NCBI GenBank assembly: GCA_022482785.1
Contig: JAKVON010000010.1
Location: forward strand, 1 to 64,000
DNA from: Atopobiaceae bacterium
GTDB lineage: Bacteria; Actinomycetota; Coriobacteriia; Coriobacteriales; Atopobiaceae
Reading direction: 5' to 3'
Length of the DNA: 64,000 nucleotides
The notes under the pieces are model-generated. The model ran no database searches and was not told the DNA's origin. It saw only the letters and a list, made by a program, of their open reading frames with translations. The stretch's first letter is position 1, and every line of letters starts with the position of its first letter. The position numbers and the translations under genes were made by a program. Shown one piece after another: positions 19,227 through 29,023 of the stretch.

Positions 19227-20162
19227 CTAGGACCTCTGCGCCTGGGCGCGGGGCAGGTCGCGGTGCGAGCAGGTCACGTGGTAGCCCTGGCTCTCGAGAT
19301 AGGTCGCCGTGGCGATGGCGAGCGTGACCGAGCGGTGCTGGCCGCCCGTGCAGCCCACCCCTATCGAGAGCATGCTCTTGCCCTCCGCCACGTAGCCGGG
19401 CATGACGGCGTCGAGCAGCTCGTACCAGGCCTTCAGGAAGGCCTTGGTCTCGGGGCGCTCGAGCACGAAGGTCGAGACCTTCTCGTCGAGGCCGGTGAGG
19501 TTGCGCATCTCGGGGTCATAGAAGGGGTTGGGCAGGAAGCGCACGTCGATGAGCATGTCGGCCTCGACGGGCATGCCGTACTTGAAGCCGAAGGAGAACA
19601 CCTGGACGTCGAGGAGCTGCTGGTCGGAGAGCTCGGAGAAGATCGAGTGGAGCTTCTTGTGCAGCTCGTTCGAGCGCAGCTCCGTGGTGTTGATGATGAC
19701 GTTGGCGCGGTCGCGCACGGCATCGAGCTGCCGACGCTCGCGATGGATGGCGTCGATGGTCGACTCGCCCTCCATGGCAAGCGGGTGGCGACGGCGTCCC
19801 GTGGAGTAGCGGCGACGAAGGACCTCGTCGGTGGCGTCGAGGAACACGAGCGAGTAGGAGATCTCGTTCTCCTCGAGCTGGTCGAGCTCGTCCGTGAGCT
19901 CGTCGAAGAGGCCCTGGCTGCGCAGGTCGCAGACGATCGCCAGGTGCCGCCCGATGCCCTCGTTGATGCCCACGATCTGGGCAAGCGTGAGGATGAGGCG
20001 CGGCGGGAGGTTGTCGATGACGTAGTAGCCGAGGTCCTCGAAGGTGTGCATGGCCTCGGTGCGGCCCGCCCCGCTCATGCCCGAGATGATGATGACGTCG
20101 GGGACGGAGTCCGAGGCCGCCTCCGGTATGCCCTGAACCTCTGAGCCGTCTTCGTCGGCCAT
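19227..20162 (-). CDS. rapZ: RNase adapter RapZ / nucleotide-binding protein YvcJ
   Basis: P-loop nucleotide-binding protein; in E. coli it guides RNase E to GlmZ. 311 residues. The P-loop reads GMSGAGRTEA, with Arg in place of the usual Lys. The same change is familiar in actinobacterial homologues. Also seen: DLGYYVIDNLPP, FLDATDEVLRRRYSTGRRRHP and the C-terminal GCTGGQHRSV motif. Start at MADEDGS (20162), with an AGGGAGG site and a candidate promoter upstream. It is the first gene of the rapZ-yvcK-whiA operon; uvrC, its frequent neighbour, is separated by ppk2. Confidence 0.95.
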   Translation of the reverse strand: MADEDGSEVQGIPEAASDSVPDVIIISGMSGAGRTEAMHTFEDLGYYVIDNLPPRLILTLAQIVGINEGIGRHLAIVCDLRSQGLFDELTDELDQLEENEISYSLVFLDATDEVLRRRYSTGRRRHPLAMEGESTIDAIHRERRQLDAVRDRANVIINTTELRSNELHKKLHSIFSELSDQQLLDVQVFSFGFKYGMPVEADMLIDVRFLPNPFYDPEMRNLTGLDEKVSTFVLERPETKAFLKAWYELLDAVMPGYVAEGKSMLSIGVGCTGGQHRSVTLAIATATYLESQGYHVTCSHRDLPRAQAQRS

Positions 20163-20196
20163 GGGACCTCCCTGTCGCCTTGCTACCAATATCGTG

Positions 20197-20224
20197 AGTA
20201 TACCTTTGGCCGCGCGACGATAAA
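20197..20224 (-). promoter_or_regulatory. Candidate rapZ operon promoter
   Basis: TATACT at 20197-20202 with TTTATC 16 bp upstream on the minus strand, 35 bp before the rapZ start. Confidence 0.4.
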
Positions 20225-20226
20225 CC

Positions 20227-20253
20227 GCGCGCGGACGGAATGCGTCCGCGCGC
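20227..20253. promoter_or_regulatory. 11-bp inverted repeat between divergent rapZ and ppk2
   Basis: GCGCGCGGACG and its perfect complement around GAATG. It lies about 60 bp before ppk2 and just behind the rapZ -35 region. It is placed like an operator shared by the two divergent promoters, though a structural role is possible. Confidence 0.45.
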
Positions 20254-20313
20254 TGGTGCCGGTGATACATTCGACGCAGCACGCGACCGCGCGCACCGAC
20301 CGAAGGAGCCGTC

Positions 20314-21210
20314 ATGAACCTCAAGGACTGCCGCGTCGACGGGAGCAGGAAGATCAAGCTCTCCGACTTCCCCACCAGCGCGAGGAAGGACAAGGCCGAG
20401 AAGGCGGAGTACGTGGCGAAGACGGCGAAGAACACCAAGAAGATGGAGGAGCTCCAGGACAAGCTCTACGCGGAGTCGCAGGAGGGCGTCATCATCCTTC
20501 TGCAGGCCATCGACGCGGCGGGCAAGGACTCCACCATCAAGCATGTCATGAGTGGCGTGAACCCGCAGGGCGTGGACGTCTACGCCTTCAAGCAGCCCTC
20601 GCAGGAGGAGGCGCTGCACGGGTTCCTCTGGCGCTCGTTCAAGGTCGTCCCCACGCGCGGCAAGATGGCGCTGTTCAACCGCTCCTACTACGAGGAGGTC
20701 CTGGTCGTCCGCGTACACGAGCTCTGGAAGGGCTACAAGATGCCGCCGCGCATCACGAAGATGGGCGAGGACGAGTACTTCGCCGCCCGCTACAAGGAGA
20801 TCCGCGACTTCGAGGAGTACCTCTGGGACAACGGCTACCGCGTCTGCAAGATATTCCTGAACGTCGGGCAGGACGAGCAGAAGAAGCGCTTCCTCGAGCG
20901 GATCGACGACGAGTCGAAGAACTGGAAGTTCTCGAGCTCCGACCTCAAGGAGCGGGCGCTCTGGCCCAAGTACGAGAGGGCCTTCGAGGACATGGTCAAC
21001 AACACCTCCACCAAGCACGCGCCCTGGTACGTCATCCCCGCCGACCAGAAGTGGTTCGCGCGCTGGCTCGTCTCGGAGGCGGTCGTCGAGGTGCTCGAGG
21101 GCTGCGACCCCCACTACCCGGAGATGCCCGCCGACCAGGAGGCCAACCTCAAGACCTGCGAGCAGGCCCTGCTGAGCGAGGGCAGGGACGGGGCGCCCGA
21201 GCTGGCGTAG
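20314..21210 (+). CDS. ppk2: Polyphosphate kinase 2 family protein
   Basis: Transfers phosphate between polyphosphate and nucleoside mono- or diphosphates; 298 residues. Walker A AIDAAGKDSTIKH, Walker B region FNRSYYEEVLVVRVH, and a lid region rich in basic residues (DEQKKRFLERIDDESKNWKF). The single-domain length fits the PPK2 group that uses NDP/NMP acceptors (PF03976). Substrate class cannot be fixed from sequence alone. It lies on the plus strand between minus-strand uvrC and rapZ, so it breaks their usual adjacency. It ends 9 bp before the uvrC stop. Confidence 0.93.
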   Translation: MNLKDCRVDGSRKIKLSDFPTSARKDKAEKAEYVAKTAKNTKKMEELQDKLYAESQEGVIILLQAIDAAGKDSTIKHVMSGVNPQGVDVYAFKQPSQEEALHGFLWRSFKVVPTRGKMALFNRSYYEEVLVVRVHELWKGYKMPPRITKMGEDEYFAARYKEIRDFEEYLWDNGYRVCKIFLNVGQDEQKKRFLERIDDESKNWKFSSSDLKERALWPKYERAFEDMVNNTSTKHAPWYVIPADQKWFARWLVSEAVVEVLEGCDPHYPEMPADQEANLKTCEQALLSEGRDGAPELA

Positions 21211-21219
21211 CCGACAGGC

Positions 21220-23164
21220 TCACGCGCCCGCGTCGCCCGCATGCCCCTCGAGCTCCGCGTCCCAGGCGCGGAAGGTCTCGTAGAGCTCGCGGGCGACGTC
21301 GTCGGGGATGCCCGGGACGGCGGCTATCTCCTCCCTCGTCGCCTCGCGCAGCCGCCTCATGCTGCCGAAGGCCTTCCTGAGGGCCTTCTTGCGCGCCGGG
21401 CCCACGCCGGGGACCTCGTCGAGGATCGAGGCGGTCATCGCCTTGCCGCGCAGCTCGCGATGGAAGGTGATGGCGAAGCGGTGGGCCTCGTCGCGCACCT
21501 GCTTGACCAGGTAGAGCGAGGCGGACCCGCTGGGAAGGACCACCGGGGTCTCGTCCCAGGGCACGAAGAGCTCCTCGTCGGACTTGGCGAGCCCTGCCAT
21601 GGGGATGTCGAGCCCGAGCGCGCCGAGCTGCTCTCGCGCAGCGGTGAGCTGGGGCTTTCCGCCATCGAGGATGAGCAGGTCCGGGACGGGAGCCGAACCT
21701 TTCGTCGGCCATGCGCTCCGGCGAGTAGCGACGGGCGAGCACCTCACTCATCGAGAGGAAGTCGTTGGCCTCCTCGAGCGGGGTCCTGATCCTGAAGCGA
21801 CGGTACTGCGACTTGTCCGCCCGACCGTTCGTGAACACCACCATCGATGCCACCGTGTGCTTGCCGTGGATGGTGGAGATGTCGAAGCACTCGATGCGCA
21901 GCGGCGGCTCGTCGAGCGCCAGCGCGCTCTCGAGCTCGAGGAGGGCCTCGTTGGTGCGCCTGTCCTCGTAGCCGGTCCGGAGCGAGTAGCGCATGAGCAC
22001 GTGGCGGGCGTTGGTCTCGGCGAGCTCCTGGAGGTGCCTCTTCTCGCCCCTCTGCGGGACGTGCACCACCACCTTCCTGCCGTGGCCCTCGGAGAGCCAC
22101 GCGGCGAGCTCGTCGGCGTCCTCGACGGCCACGGGGAGGTCGACCTCGAGCGGCAGGTCGCTCGTCGAGGAGTAGTAGCGCTTCGCGAAGCCGGAGCAGA
22201 GCTCCTCCTCCCCCACGTCGAGGCCCTTGTCGAGCACGAACTCGCAGGTTCGGCTGACCCTTCCCTCGCGGACGATGAAGACGCAGGCGGCGGCGATGGT
22301 CTCCTCGCGCCAGAAGCCGACGACGTCGAGGTCGACGGCCGAGGGAAAGACCACCTGCTGCTGGTCGTCGAGGCCCTCGATGGTCTCGAGCCTGCGCTTG
22401 ACGCGGGCCGCCCGCTCGAAGTCGAGGTCGTCGGCGGCCGTGCGCATCTCGCAGGCGAGCTCGGAGACGAACTCGCCGCGATGCCCGGCGAGGAAGCGCT
22501 CGACCTGCGAGACGTGCTCGGCGTACTCCTGCTGCGACACCGCCCCGCAGCACACCCCCGGCCCCCTGCCCACATGGAAGTCGAAGCAGGGTCGGCCGTT
22601 GGCGGCCGCGAGGACCACCGCCGGGTCCCACTCGAGGTCGCCGGCATGCCTCGCCTCCGCCTCGAGGGTCCGCATGGCACGGCGCCACTCCGCGCAGCCG
22701 GCCGTGCACAGGGGCGTCACCCTGCGGACGATGTCGATGGTCTCCCGCGCCGAGCGGGCGTCGGTGTAGGGGCCGAAGTACCTGGTGCCGGGCTTGTGCC
22801 GCTCGCGGGTGTACTTGATCGCGGGGAAGGGGTCCGACTTGGTGAGGGCGATGAAGGGATAGCTCTTGTCGTCCTTGAGGTCGACGTTGAAGGGGGGCCG
22901 GTACTGCTGGATGAGGTTGATCTCGAGCACGAGGGCCTCGTGCTCGGAGCCCACGACGATGTAGTCGAAGCTCGCGGTGGCGCGCATGAGGCGCGGGACC
23001 ATGTCGCGGATGTCCTCGAGGCGCACGTACTGGCGCATGCGGGCCCGGAGGTTCTTGGCCTTGCCCACGTAGAGCACCTTGCCGGCGGCATCCTTCCAGA
23101 GGTAGCAGCCAGGGTCGGTCGGAACGGCCTCGACCTGCTCGGCTATGCTCGGGACCTCGCCCAT
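21220..23164 (-). CDS. uvrC: UvrABC excinuclease subunit C, one frameshift
   Basis: Makes the two incisions in nucleotide excision repair; corrected length 647 residues. N-terminal GIY-YIG nuclease (PGCYLWKDAAGKVLYVGKAK), UVR motif (about 210-245), UvrC/RNase H-like nuclease (IECFDISTIHGKHTVASMVV; LLILDGGKPQL) and a C-terminal helix-hairpin-helix pair (EVPGVGPARKKALRKAFGS; VPGIPDDVARELYE). The frame breaks at about 21689; removing one base joins MADERFGS to VPDLLILDGG. The open frame begins further upstream, but MGEVPSIAEQ at 23164 is the natural start. Confidence 0.95.
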
Positions 23165-23382
23165 GCCCACCCCCCCCTGGCGTCGAGAAGAGTGTAGCAG
23201 CGCGCGGGGCCGTTTCTGTTGCTGCGATGCATGCTGGCCGACGAGGGGCATATCGCAGGCAGGACATGCGAGAATGGTTGGGAATGCCATCCGGGGCCCG
23301 CCTCGTCGTCCAACGCGTCGGCGATCGCAGGGCCTCACACATGAGGGCGGCCCGGAGGGCCACGAGGAAGCGGAGGGCGCAC

Positions 23383-25644
23383 GTGATCGAGGTCATTGAG
23401 CTGACCCGCGAGCAGTTCGACTCGGAAGTCGCGGGTCTCGACACCATCATCCCGATCGAGCAGACGTCTGCATGGCTCGACTACGAGGCGACCATCCCCG
23501 GCAGGACGCCGTGGGGCTACGTCGCCCTCAGGCGCGAGGGGCATACCCTCGCCGTGGCATGCTTCGCGGACTACGAGACGCACGGGTACCACTTCCTGCG
23601 CGGCCACCATGCCCCGGTCTGGGCGGACGAGCCGAGCGAGGCCGACGAGGCGGAGGCCCTGGAGGCCCTCTCCTCCTACGTGCGCGCCAAGGACCGCAAG
23701 CAGGTCTTCGTCCGGCTCTCCGTGATGCACGACCTGCCGGCCTGCCGTCCCACCCTCTCGACGCTGCCCTACGACCAGACGGTCGTCATCGACGTCACGG
23801 GGGGAGACGACGAGATCCTCGCCCGCATGAAGCCCCGCGGCAGGCGCGACGTGCGCAAGGCCCTGCGCGAGAGCAAGGTGGAGTGCGCCGACGAGACCGA
23901 GCGCGCCGGCGAGTCGTTCGCCGAGTACTACGAGGTCATGCGCGAGACCGGCGAGCGCGACGGCTTCACCCCCGCCCCCATCTCCGACTACGAGGACATG
24001 CTGCGCATCCTCGGGCCGGAGCGCTGCCGGGTCTTTGCCGGCAGGCTCGACGGCCGGGTGGTGACCTGGTCGATCGTGACCATCTCCAAGACGCGCGCCG
24101 TGCGCTACTACGGCGCCAGCCTGAACGAGACCATGCGCCAGCACGTCACCGACAAGCTCGTCTACTTCGAATGCTGCGAGCTGGGAAGGCTCGGCTGCCT
24201 CGACTACGACATGATGGCCATAGGCAGCGACTTCCAGCCCAAGCTCCTCGGGCTCAACGAGTTCAAGACCAAGTTCGCCAAGCAGGTCACCCCCGTCGCG
24301 CCCGACCGCGACCTCCCCTTGCGCAAGACGTTCTACGCCTCCCTGGTGAAGCTCCGCTCCCAGGTGCAGAAGAGGCGCGAGAAGGCCGCCGCCCAAGACG
24401 AGGCCGGCTCGGCGGGAACGCCCCGCGAGGACCTCGTCCCCGTCATCCTCGGCGGCGACATCGGGGTGTACGCCCTCGGGCGCGAGTTCAACGAGGCCTA
24501 CCACACCACCTGCGTCTGCGTGGCCTCGGCGCCCATCGGCGCCATCGAGCACTCGTCCATCTTCGAGGTGAAGCCGGTGAGCGCCCTCGACGCCGACGAG
24601 GTCGCGCGCGCGGTCCGCGAGGTCGCCGAGGCCAACGCCGACAGGCACGTCGTGGTCGTGGCCAACACCGACGCCCTGATCGACGTGCTCGGGCAGGTCC
24701 GAGGGGACTTCCCCGCCAACGTCTCCTGCCCCATCCCCTCCCCCGAGGTCATCGCGCGCGTGTCAGACAAGGTCGAGTTCGCCCGCCTCTGCGAGGGGCA
24801 CGGCCTCGAGACGCCGCGAACGGAGGTCGTGAGGCTTGCCGGAAGCGACCCCATCGGGGCCACCTCCATCGCGTTTCCCCTCGTGGCGAAGCCCGCCGTG
24901 AGCTCCGCCTACGCCGCCCTGCTCAACGCCGGCTTCAAGAAGGTCTACTACGTGCGGGAGCAGTCCGAGCTCGACGCCCTCTGGAGGGAGCTGCGCGAGG
25001 CGGGCTTCGCGGGCGACTTCCTCGTCCAGGAGCTCATCTCCGGGGACGACACCTTCATGGACTCGATCACGATCTACATGAACTCCAGGGGCGAGGCCGA
25101 GATGTTCGGCTCGGCCCAGGTCCTGCTCGAGGACCACGCCCCCACGATGCTGGGCAACCCCGTCGTCATGGTCACGCGGCCCATGCCCGAGCTCTGGGAG
25201 AAGGCCGCCGCGCTCCTCGCCGACGTGGGCTACCGCGGGTTCGCCAACTTCGACGTCAAGCGCGACCCGAAGACGGGAAGGGCGCTGTTCCTCGAGGTGA
25301 ACCCACGCATCGGCAGGAACTCCTACTACAACGCGGCGGCGGGCGTGAACCCCATGCGCGCGATGGTCTCCGACGTGGTGGACGGCAAGCCGACGAGGAA
25401 CCTGAAGGCCGACGAGAAGATCCTCTACACCCTCGTCCCCACGAGCCTCATCCCCACCTACGTGACCGATCCCGCGCTCCTCGCCGAGGTGAACGAGCTC
25501 ATCTCCGCAGGCAAGGTCTTCGACCCGCAGCGCTACGAGCCCGACATGGGCCTCCGCCGCCGGATGGACGTCGACCTCACCGAGCAGAACCAGGTGAGGA
25601 AGTTCAAGGCCTACTACCCCAAGCCCACCGAGACGTCCTTCTAG
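23383..25644 (+). CDS. FemAB-like aminoacyltransferase fused to D-aspartate-ligase-like ATP-grasp domain
   Basis: Probable peptidoglycan cross-bridge enzyme; 753 residues. Residues about 1-330 form a FemAB/GNAT-type acyltransferase: [12 protein letters not shown], the basic [15 protein letters not shown] helix, [11 protein letters not shown], and [13 protein letters not shown] at the domain end. A basic coiled linker (about 335-360) follows. Residues about 365-700 are an ATP-grasp ligase of the COG3919/D-aspartate ligase type: [32 protein letters not shown], and the metal site [13 protein letters not shown]. Known D-aspartate ligases add D-Asp to the third residue of the stem peptide, while FemAB proteins use aminoacyl-tRNA, so the fusion could join two bridge steps. 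The GTG at 23383 (GGAGGG, 5 nt) is preferred to upstream starts because earlier codons look non-coding. The stop shares CTAG with convergent nanE. Confidence 0.85.
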   Translation: MIEVIELTREQFDSEVAGLDTIIPIEQTSAWLDYEATIPGRTPWGYVALRREGHTLAVACFADYETHGYHFLRGHHAPVWADEPSEADEAEALEALSSYVRAKDRKQVFVRLSVMHDLPACRPTLSTLPYDQTVVIDVTGGDDEILARMKPRGRRDVRKALRESKVECADETERAGESFAEYYEVMRETGERDGFTPAPISDYEDMLRILGPERCRVFAGRLDGRVVTWSIVTISKTRAVRYYGASLNETMRQHVTDKLVYFECCELGRLGCLDYDMMAIGSDFQPKLLGLNEFKTKFAKQVTPVAPDRDLPLRKTFYASLVKLRSQVQKRREKAAAQDEAGSAGTPREDLVPVILGGDIGVYALGREFNEAYHTTCVCVASAPIGAIEHSSIFEVKPVSALDADEVARAVREVAEANADRHVVVVANTDALIDVLGQVRGDFPANVSCPIPSPEVIARVSDKVEFARLCEGHGLETPRTEVVRLAGSDPIGATSIAFPLVAKPAVSSAYAALLNAGFKKVYYVREQSELDALWRELREAGFAGDFLVQELISGDDTFMDSITIYMNSRGEAEMFGSAQVLLEDHAPTMLGNPVVMVTRPMPELWEKAAALLADVGYRGFANFDVKRDPKTGRALFLEVNPRIGRNSYYNAAAGVNPMRAMVSDVVDGKPTRNLKADEKILYTLVPTSLIPTYVTDPALLAEVNELISAGKVFDPQRYEPDMGLRRRMDVDLTEQNQVRKFKAYYPKPTETSF

Positions 25645-26351
25645 CGCGGGCGGCCCCCGACGTCCTCGACCGCCTCGCGGAACCACGACGTGATCGAGGT
25701 GGGGTGCGTGATGGCGGTCCCCACGACGACGCACCAGGCGCCGGCCTCGATGGCGGCACGGGCGTCTGCCGGCGAGTGGACGCGGCCCTCGCAGACGACG
25801 GGCCGTCCCGGGAACTCCGCGACGGCCTGGCGCAGGAGCTCGAGGTCTGGGCCATCCGCCATCGCGCAGTCGGTGGCCGCAGTGCCATGCGAGAGCGTGG
25901 TCGAGCACAGGTCGCACCCGGCGGCGAATCCGCGCCGCACGTCGGCGATGGTGCGGCAGTCGGCCATCACGAGCGTGTCGACCCTCTCGCGGAGCTCCGA
26001 GACGGTCTGCTCGAACGTGCGGCCGTCGGGACGCGGCCGGTCGCTCGCGTCGAGGGCGACGACGTCCGCGCCGGCCATGACGCAGGCCAGGGCATGACGC
26101 AGCGTCGGGGTGATGTAGACGCCCTCGTGGCCCTCCTTCGCCAGCCCGACGACCGGGACCTCGACCGCGCCGCGGATGGCCGCGATGTCGGCGATGCCCT
26201 GGCAGCGTATGGCGACCGCGCCGCCCTGCTGGCAGGCGAGGGCCATCTGGGCCATGGTCTCGGGATGGCGCAGGGGCTCGCCGGGGTAGGCCTGGCAGCT
26301 CACCACGAGGCCGCCGCGCATCGAGGAGATGACCTCGCAGACGTCGTCCAT
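25641..26351 (-). CDS. nanE: N-acetylmannosamine-6-phosphate 2-epimerase
   Basis: Converts ManNAc-6-P to GlcNAc-6-P; 236 residues, TIM barrel of the NanE family. Seen: [15 protein letters not shown] (catalytic and substrate region), [58 protein letters not shown] and [14 protein letters not shown]. The frame is open far upstream through his genes, but the start is [10 protein letters not shown] with a GGAAGGTGGG site. No nanA or nanK is adjacent, so it may serve amino-sugar recycling rather than a sialic acid operon. Confidence 0.93.
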   Translation of the reverse strand: MDDVCEVISSMRGGLVVSCQAYPGEPLRHPETMAQMALACQQGGAVAIRCQGIADIAAIRGAVEVPVVGLAKEGHEGVYITPTLRHALACVMAGADVVALDASDRPRPDGRTFEQTVSELRERVDTLVMADCRTIADVRRGFAAGCDLCSTTLSHGTAATDCAMADGPDLELLRQAVAEFPGRPVVCEGRVHSPADARAAIEAGAWCVVVGTAITHPTSITSWFREAVEDVGGRPR

Positions 26352-26417
26352 CCCATCCCACCTTCCGTACGGCGACCAGCGGTATAGTGGGTTCCGACAC
26401 GTCGCCGAGGAGGCAGC

Positions 26418-27239
26418 ATGCGCCACGAGCCCACACTCATAGCGGATACCCACACCCACACCGCCTATTCCGACGGCATAGCGGGCGTCGAGGACAGCGT
26501 CGTGGCGGCCGTGGCGGCCGGGGCGAGCGTGCTGGCCGTGACCGACCACCTGACGCTCCCCTCCGAGATGGACCCCCGCTGCGAGGCGAGCGTGGCCGAG
26601 GACGACCTCCCCTCCCTCGCCGCGGACATCGAGCGCTCGCGGGCGGCCCACCCGGAGATCGAGCTGGTCTTCGGGTTCGAGTGCGACTGGTACGAGGGCT
26701 GCGAGGAGGGCATCGCCCGATGGGCGGCGGGGGCGACCCTGCTCCTGGGCTCGGTGCACTGGGTGAGCGGCAGGTGGATGGATGACGCCAACGACCTCTC
26801 GCTCTGGCGCGAGCTCGGGCCCGACGAGGTGTGGCGGCGCTATGCCGCCACATGGTGCGAGGCCTGCGAGAGCGAGGCGGACTTCGGCACCATGGCCCAC
26901 CCCGACCTCGCCATGCGCTTCGCGAACGAGGGGTACCGGCCGACGATCGACCTCCGGCCGCTCTGGGAGGACATGGCCTCCTGCGCCCATGACATGGGCC
27001 GCCGCATCGAGGTCTCGACCGCGGGCCTGCGCAAGAGCCTGGGGGCCTACTACCCCGAGCCGCGCCTCCTCGAGATGTTCCACGACGCCGAGGTGCCCAT
27101 CACGATAGGCTCCGACGCCCACAGGCCCCAGGACGTCTGCTGGGGCATCCGCGAGGCCCACGGCTACGCGAGGGCGGCGGGCTACGCCACCTTCGACGTC
27201 CCCCATCCCGACGGGAGCTGGACGACGGCAGAGCTGTAG
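26418..27239 (+). CDS. PHP-domain histidinol-phosphatase
   Basis: Hydrolyses histidinol phosphate, step 8 of histidine synthesis; 273 residues. PHP metal motifs: [17 protein letters not shown], a Glu in [13 protein letters not shown], and IGSDAHRP near the end. The tri-metal PHP fold and its position beside hisIE make a HisK/HisJ-type role likely. The hisB gene here lacks the phosphatase half, so this gene fills the gap. It is convergent with hisIE with 11 bp between. RBS GGAGG; a TATAGT at 26383-26388 may be its -10. Confidence 0.88.
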   Translation: MRHEPTLIADTHTHTAYSDGIAGVEDSVVAAVAAGASVLAVTDHLTLPSEMDPRCEASVAEDDLPSLAADIERSRAAHPEIELVFGFECDWYEGCEEGIARWAAGATLLLGSVHWVSGRWMDDANDLSLWRELGPDEVWRRYAATWCEACESEADFGTMAHPDLAMRFANEGYRPTIDLRPLWEDMASCAHDMGRRIEVSTAGLRKSLGAYYPEPRLLEMFHDAEVPITIGSDAHRPQDVCWGIREAHGYARAAGYATFDVPHPDGSWTTAEL

Positions 27240-27250
27240 GGGCGAGCCGC

Positions 27251-27970
27251 CTACCTCATCCGGGCGTTGAGCTCGCCGGCGAGCTCGCCCATTCCCACGC
27301 CATGGCGCTCGAGCGTCACCATGAGGTGGTAGACCAGGTCGGCGGCCTCGTAGCGCAGGTGGTCGTGGTCGTCGTCCTTGGCGGCCATGATGACCTCGCT
27401 GCCCTCCTCGGCGATCTTCTTGAGGAGCTCGTCCTCCTCGCCGTTGAGGAGGCGTGCCGTGTAGCTCGTCTCCTCCGAGGCCTCCCTGCGGCCATGGATG
27501 GTCGCCGCGAGGCTCGTGAGGGTCTCGCCGATGTCCCCGGGCACCACGTTCGCCGTCCTGACTCCCACGATCACTCCTCCCCCTGAGGCCGCGCCGTCCC
27601 AGACGCCGCCAGAGATCTCCCGATAGAAGCAGCTCCTGTGCCCAGTATGGCAGGCAGGGCCGGGCGAGTCGACCACGCAGACGAGCGTATCCGCGTCGCA
27701 GTCCACGAGCAGGCGGCGGACCCTCTGCACGTTTCCGCTGGTAGCCCCCTTGTTCCAGAGCTCCTGCCTGCTGCGCGACCAGAACCAGGTGGTACCCGTC
27801 TCGAGGGTCTTGGCGAGGGACTCGGCGCTCATCCACGCGACCATGAGCACCTCCCCGGTGCCCTCCTGCTGCACGACGCAGGGGACGAGGCCGTTCGGGT
27901 CGAGCTTGAGCGGACCCAGGGCATCGAGGCCCGTGGGCTCGGTCGGCTCGGTCGCATACGTTCTCCGCAT
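27251..27970 (-). CDS. hisIE: Bifunctional phosphoribosyl-AMP cyclohydrolase / phosphoribosyl-ATP pyrophosphatase
   Basis: Steps 2 and 3 of histidine synthesis; 239 residues. HisI domain (about 20-130) with [29 protein letters not shown] and the zinc motif residues in DCDADTLVC and HTGHRSCFY. HisE domain (about 150-239) with the [11 protein letters not shown] helix and ADLVYHLMV. It starts 15 bp after hisF with a strong AGGAGGG site. It is the last gene of the his operon. Confidence 0.97.
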   Translation of the reverse strand: MRRTYATEPTEPTGLDALGPLKLDPNGLVPCVVQQEGTGEVLMVAWMSAESLAKTLETGTTWFWSRSRQELWNKGATSGNVQRVRRLLVDCDADTLVCVVDSPGPACHTGHRSCFYREISGGVWDGAASGGGVIVGVRTANVVPGDIGETLTSLAATIHGRREASEETSYTARLLNGEEDELLKKIAEEGSEVIMAAKDDDHDHLRYEAADLVYHLMVTLERHGVGMGELAGELNARMR

Positions 27971-27985
27971 GGCGTCCCTCCTGAG

Positions 27986-28754
27986 CTAGAAGTCGAGGCG
28001 GACGGGGATGCCCTGAGCCGCCATGTACTCTTTGACCTGACGGATGGTGAAGGTCCCGAAGTGGAAGACGCTCGCCGCGAGCACCGCGTCGGCCTCCCCC
28101 TCGAGGATGCCCTCGGCGAAGTGCTCGAGCGAGCCGACGCCGCCCGACGCGATCACCGGGATGGGCACCGCCCGCGCGACGGCGCGGGTGAGCGCGAGGT
28201 CGAAGCCCTCCTTGGTGCCGTCGCGGTCCATGCTCGTGAGGAGTATCTCGCCGGCGCCGAGCCGCGCCGCCCTGCTCGGCCCATGCCACGGCGTCGATGC
28301 CCGTCGGCGTCCGGCCTCCCGCGACGTAGACCTCCCAGCGGTCGCCGGGGCCCACGCGCTTGGCGTCGATGGCGCAGATGACGGCCTGGCTGCCGAAGGC
28401 CGCGGCGGCAGCCGTGACGAGACCAGGGTCGGCGACGGCGGCGGAGTTGAGCGAGACCTTGTCGGCACCGGCCGCCACCATCCTGCGCATGCCCGCCAGG
28501 TCGCGGAACCCACCGCCGACGGTATAGGGTATGCGCAGCTCGGATGCCGCGCGGCTCGCAAGCTGCACGGTGGTCGCCCGGTCGTCCGAGGTGGCCGTGA
28601 TGTCGAGGAAGACGACCTCGTCGGCACCCTCGCGGTCATAGACGCTCGCGAGCTCGACGGGATCGCCCGCATCGACGAGGTCGACGAAGTTGATGCCCTT
28701 GACCACGCGCCCGTCCTTGACGTCGAGGCACGGTATCACTCTCTTCGTAAGCAT
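27986..28754 (-). CDS. hisF: Imidazole glycerol phosphate synthase cyclase subunit, one frameshift
   Basis: Forms imidazole glycerol phosphate and AICAR with ammonia from HisH; corrected length 255 residues. Catalytic Asp in [35 protein letters not shown], a second catalytic Asp in [14 protein letters not shown] and the phosphate site [12 protein letters not shown]. One extra base in the CCC run at about 28270 breaks the frame between AWAEQ and [11 protein letters not shown]. The start at [11 protein letters not shown] has GGAAGGAG upstream. It is separated from hisA by a structured 269-bp region, unlike the overlaps elsewhere in the operon. Confidence 0.95.
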
Positions 28755-28807
28755 GGATGGCTCCTTCCGTCTCGTGCGCTTCACACAAGGTTCCGTGAAC
28801 ACCCGCC

Positions 28808-28964
28808 AGGCGGGGGACCGATGACCCCGGCGCGAGTTCCGCAGGAGGCGGGGCCCGACGGCCCTGCGCTCAGACATACTCGCTTCGCTGCGAAACTCGC
28901 GCAGGACCGTCGGGCCCCGCCGAACGAGGACTGTTTGAGCGCCGGGGTCATCGGTCCCCCGCCT
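28808..28964. repeat. Large nested inverted-repeat element inside the his operon
   Basis: Outer arms 28808-28833 and 28939-28964 are perfectly complementary (26 bp). Inner arms 28847-28869 and 28899-28921 pair over 23 bp with one mismatch. A third pair, 28831-28844 with 28888-28901 (13 of 14), crosses the inner pair, so the two cannot form together. The element fills the hisA-hisF gap. It may be an intergenic repeat or an RNA control element. Confidence 0.85.
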
Positions 28965-29023
28965 CCCGCAGGAATGCCCGAGCCTCACCGGAACGGCAGC
29001 ACGAGGCGGCCCTCGCGGCTGCC

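Noticed and set aside
19227..20162. Lys-to-Arg change in the RapZ P-loop as a possible loss of function
   Set aside because: The same GAGR form is familiar from actinobacterial homologues, so it is lineage-typical.
28755..29023. The his-operon palindrome as an insertion sequence or CRISPR
   Set aside because: There is no transposase, no target duplication was identified, and repeats are not regularly spaced with unique spacers.
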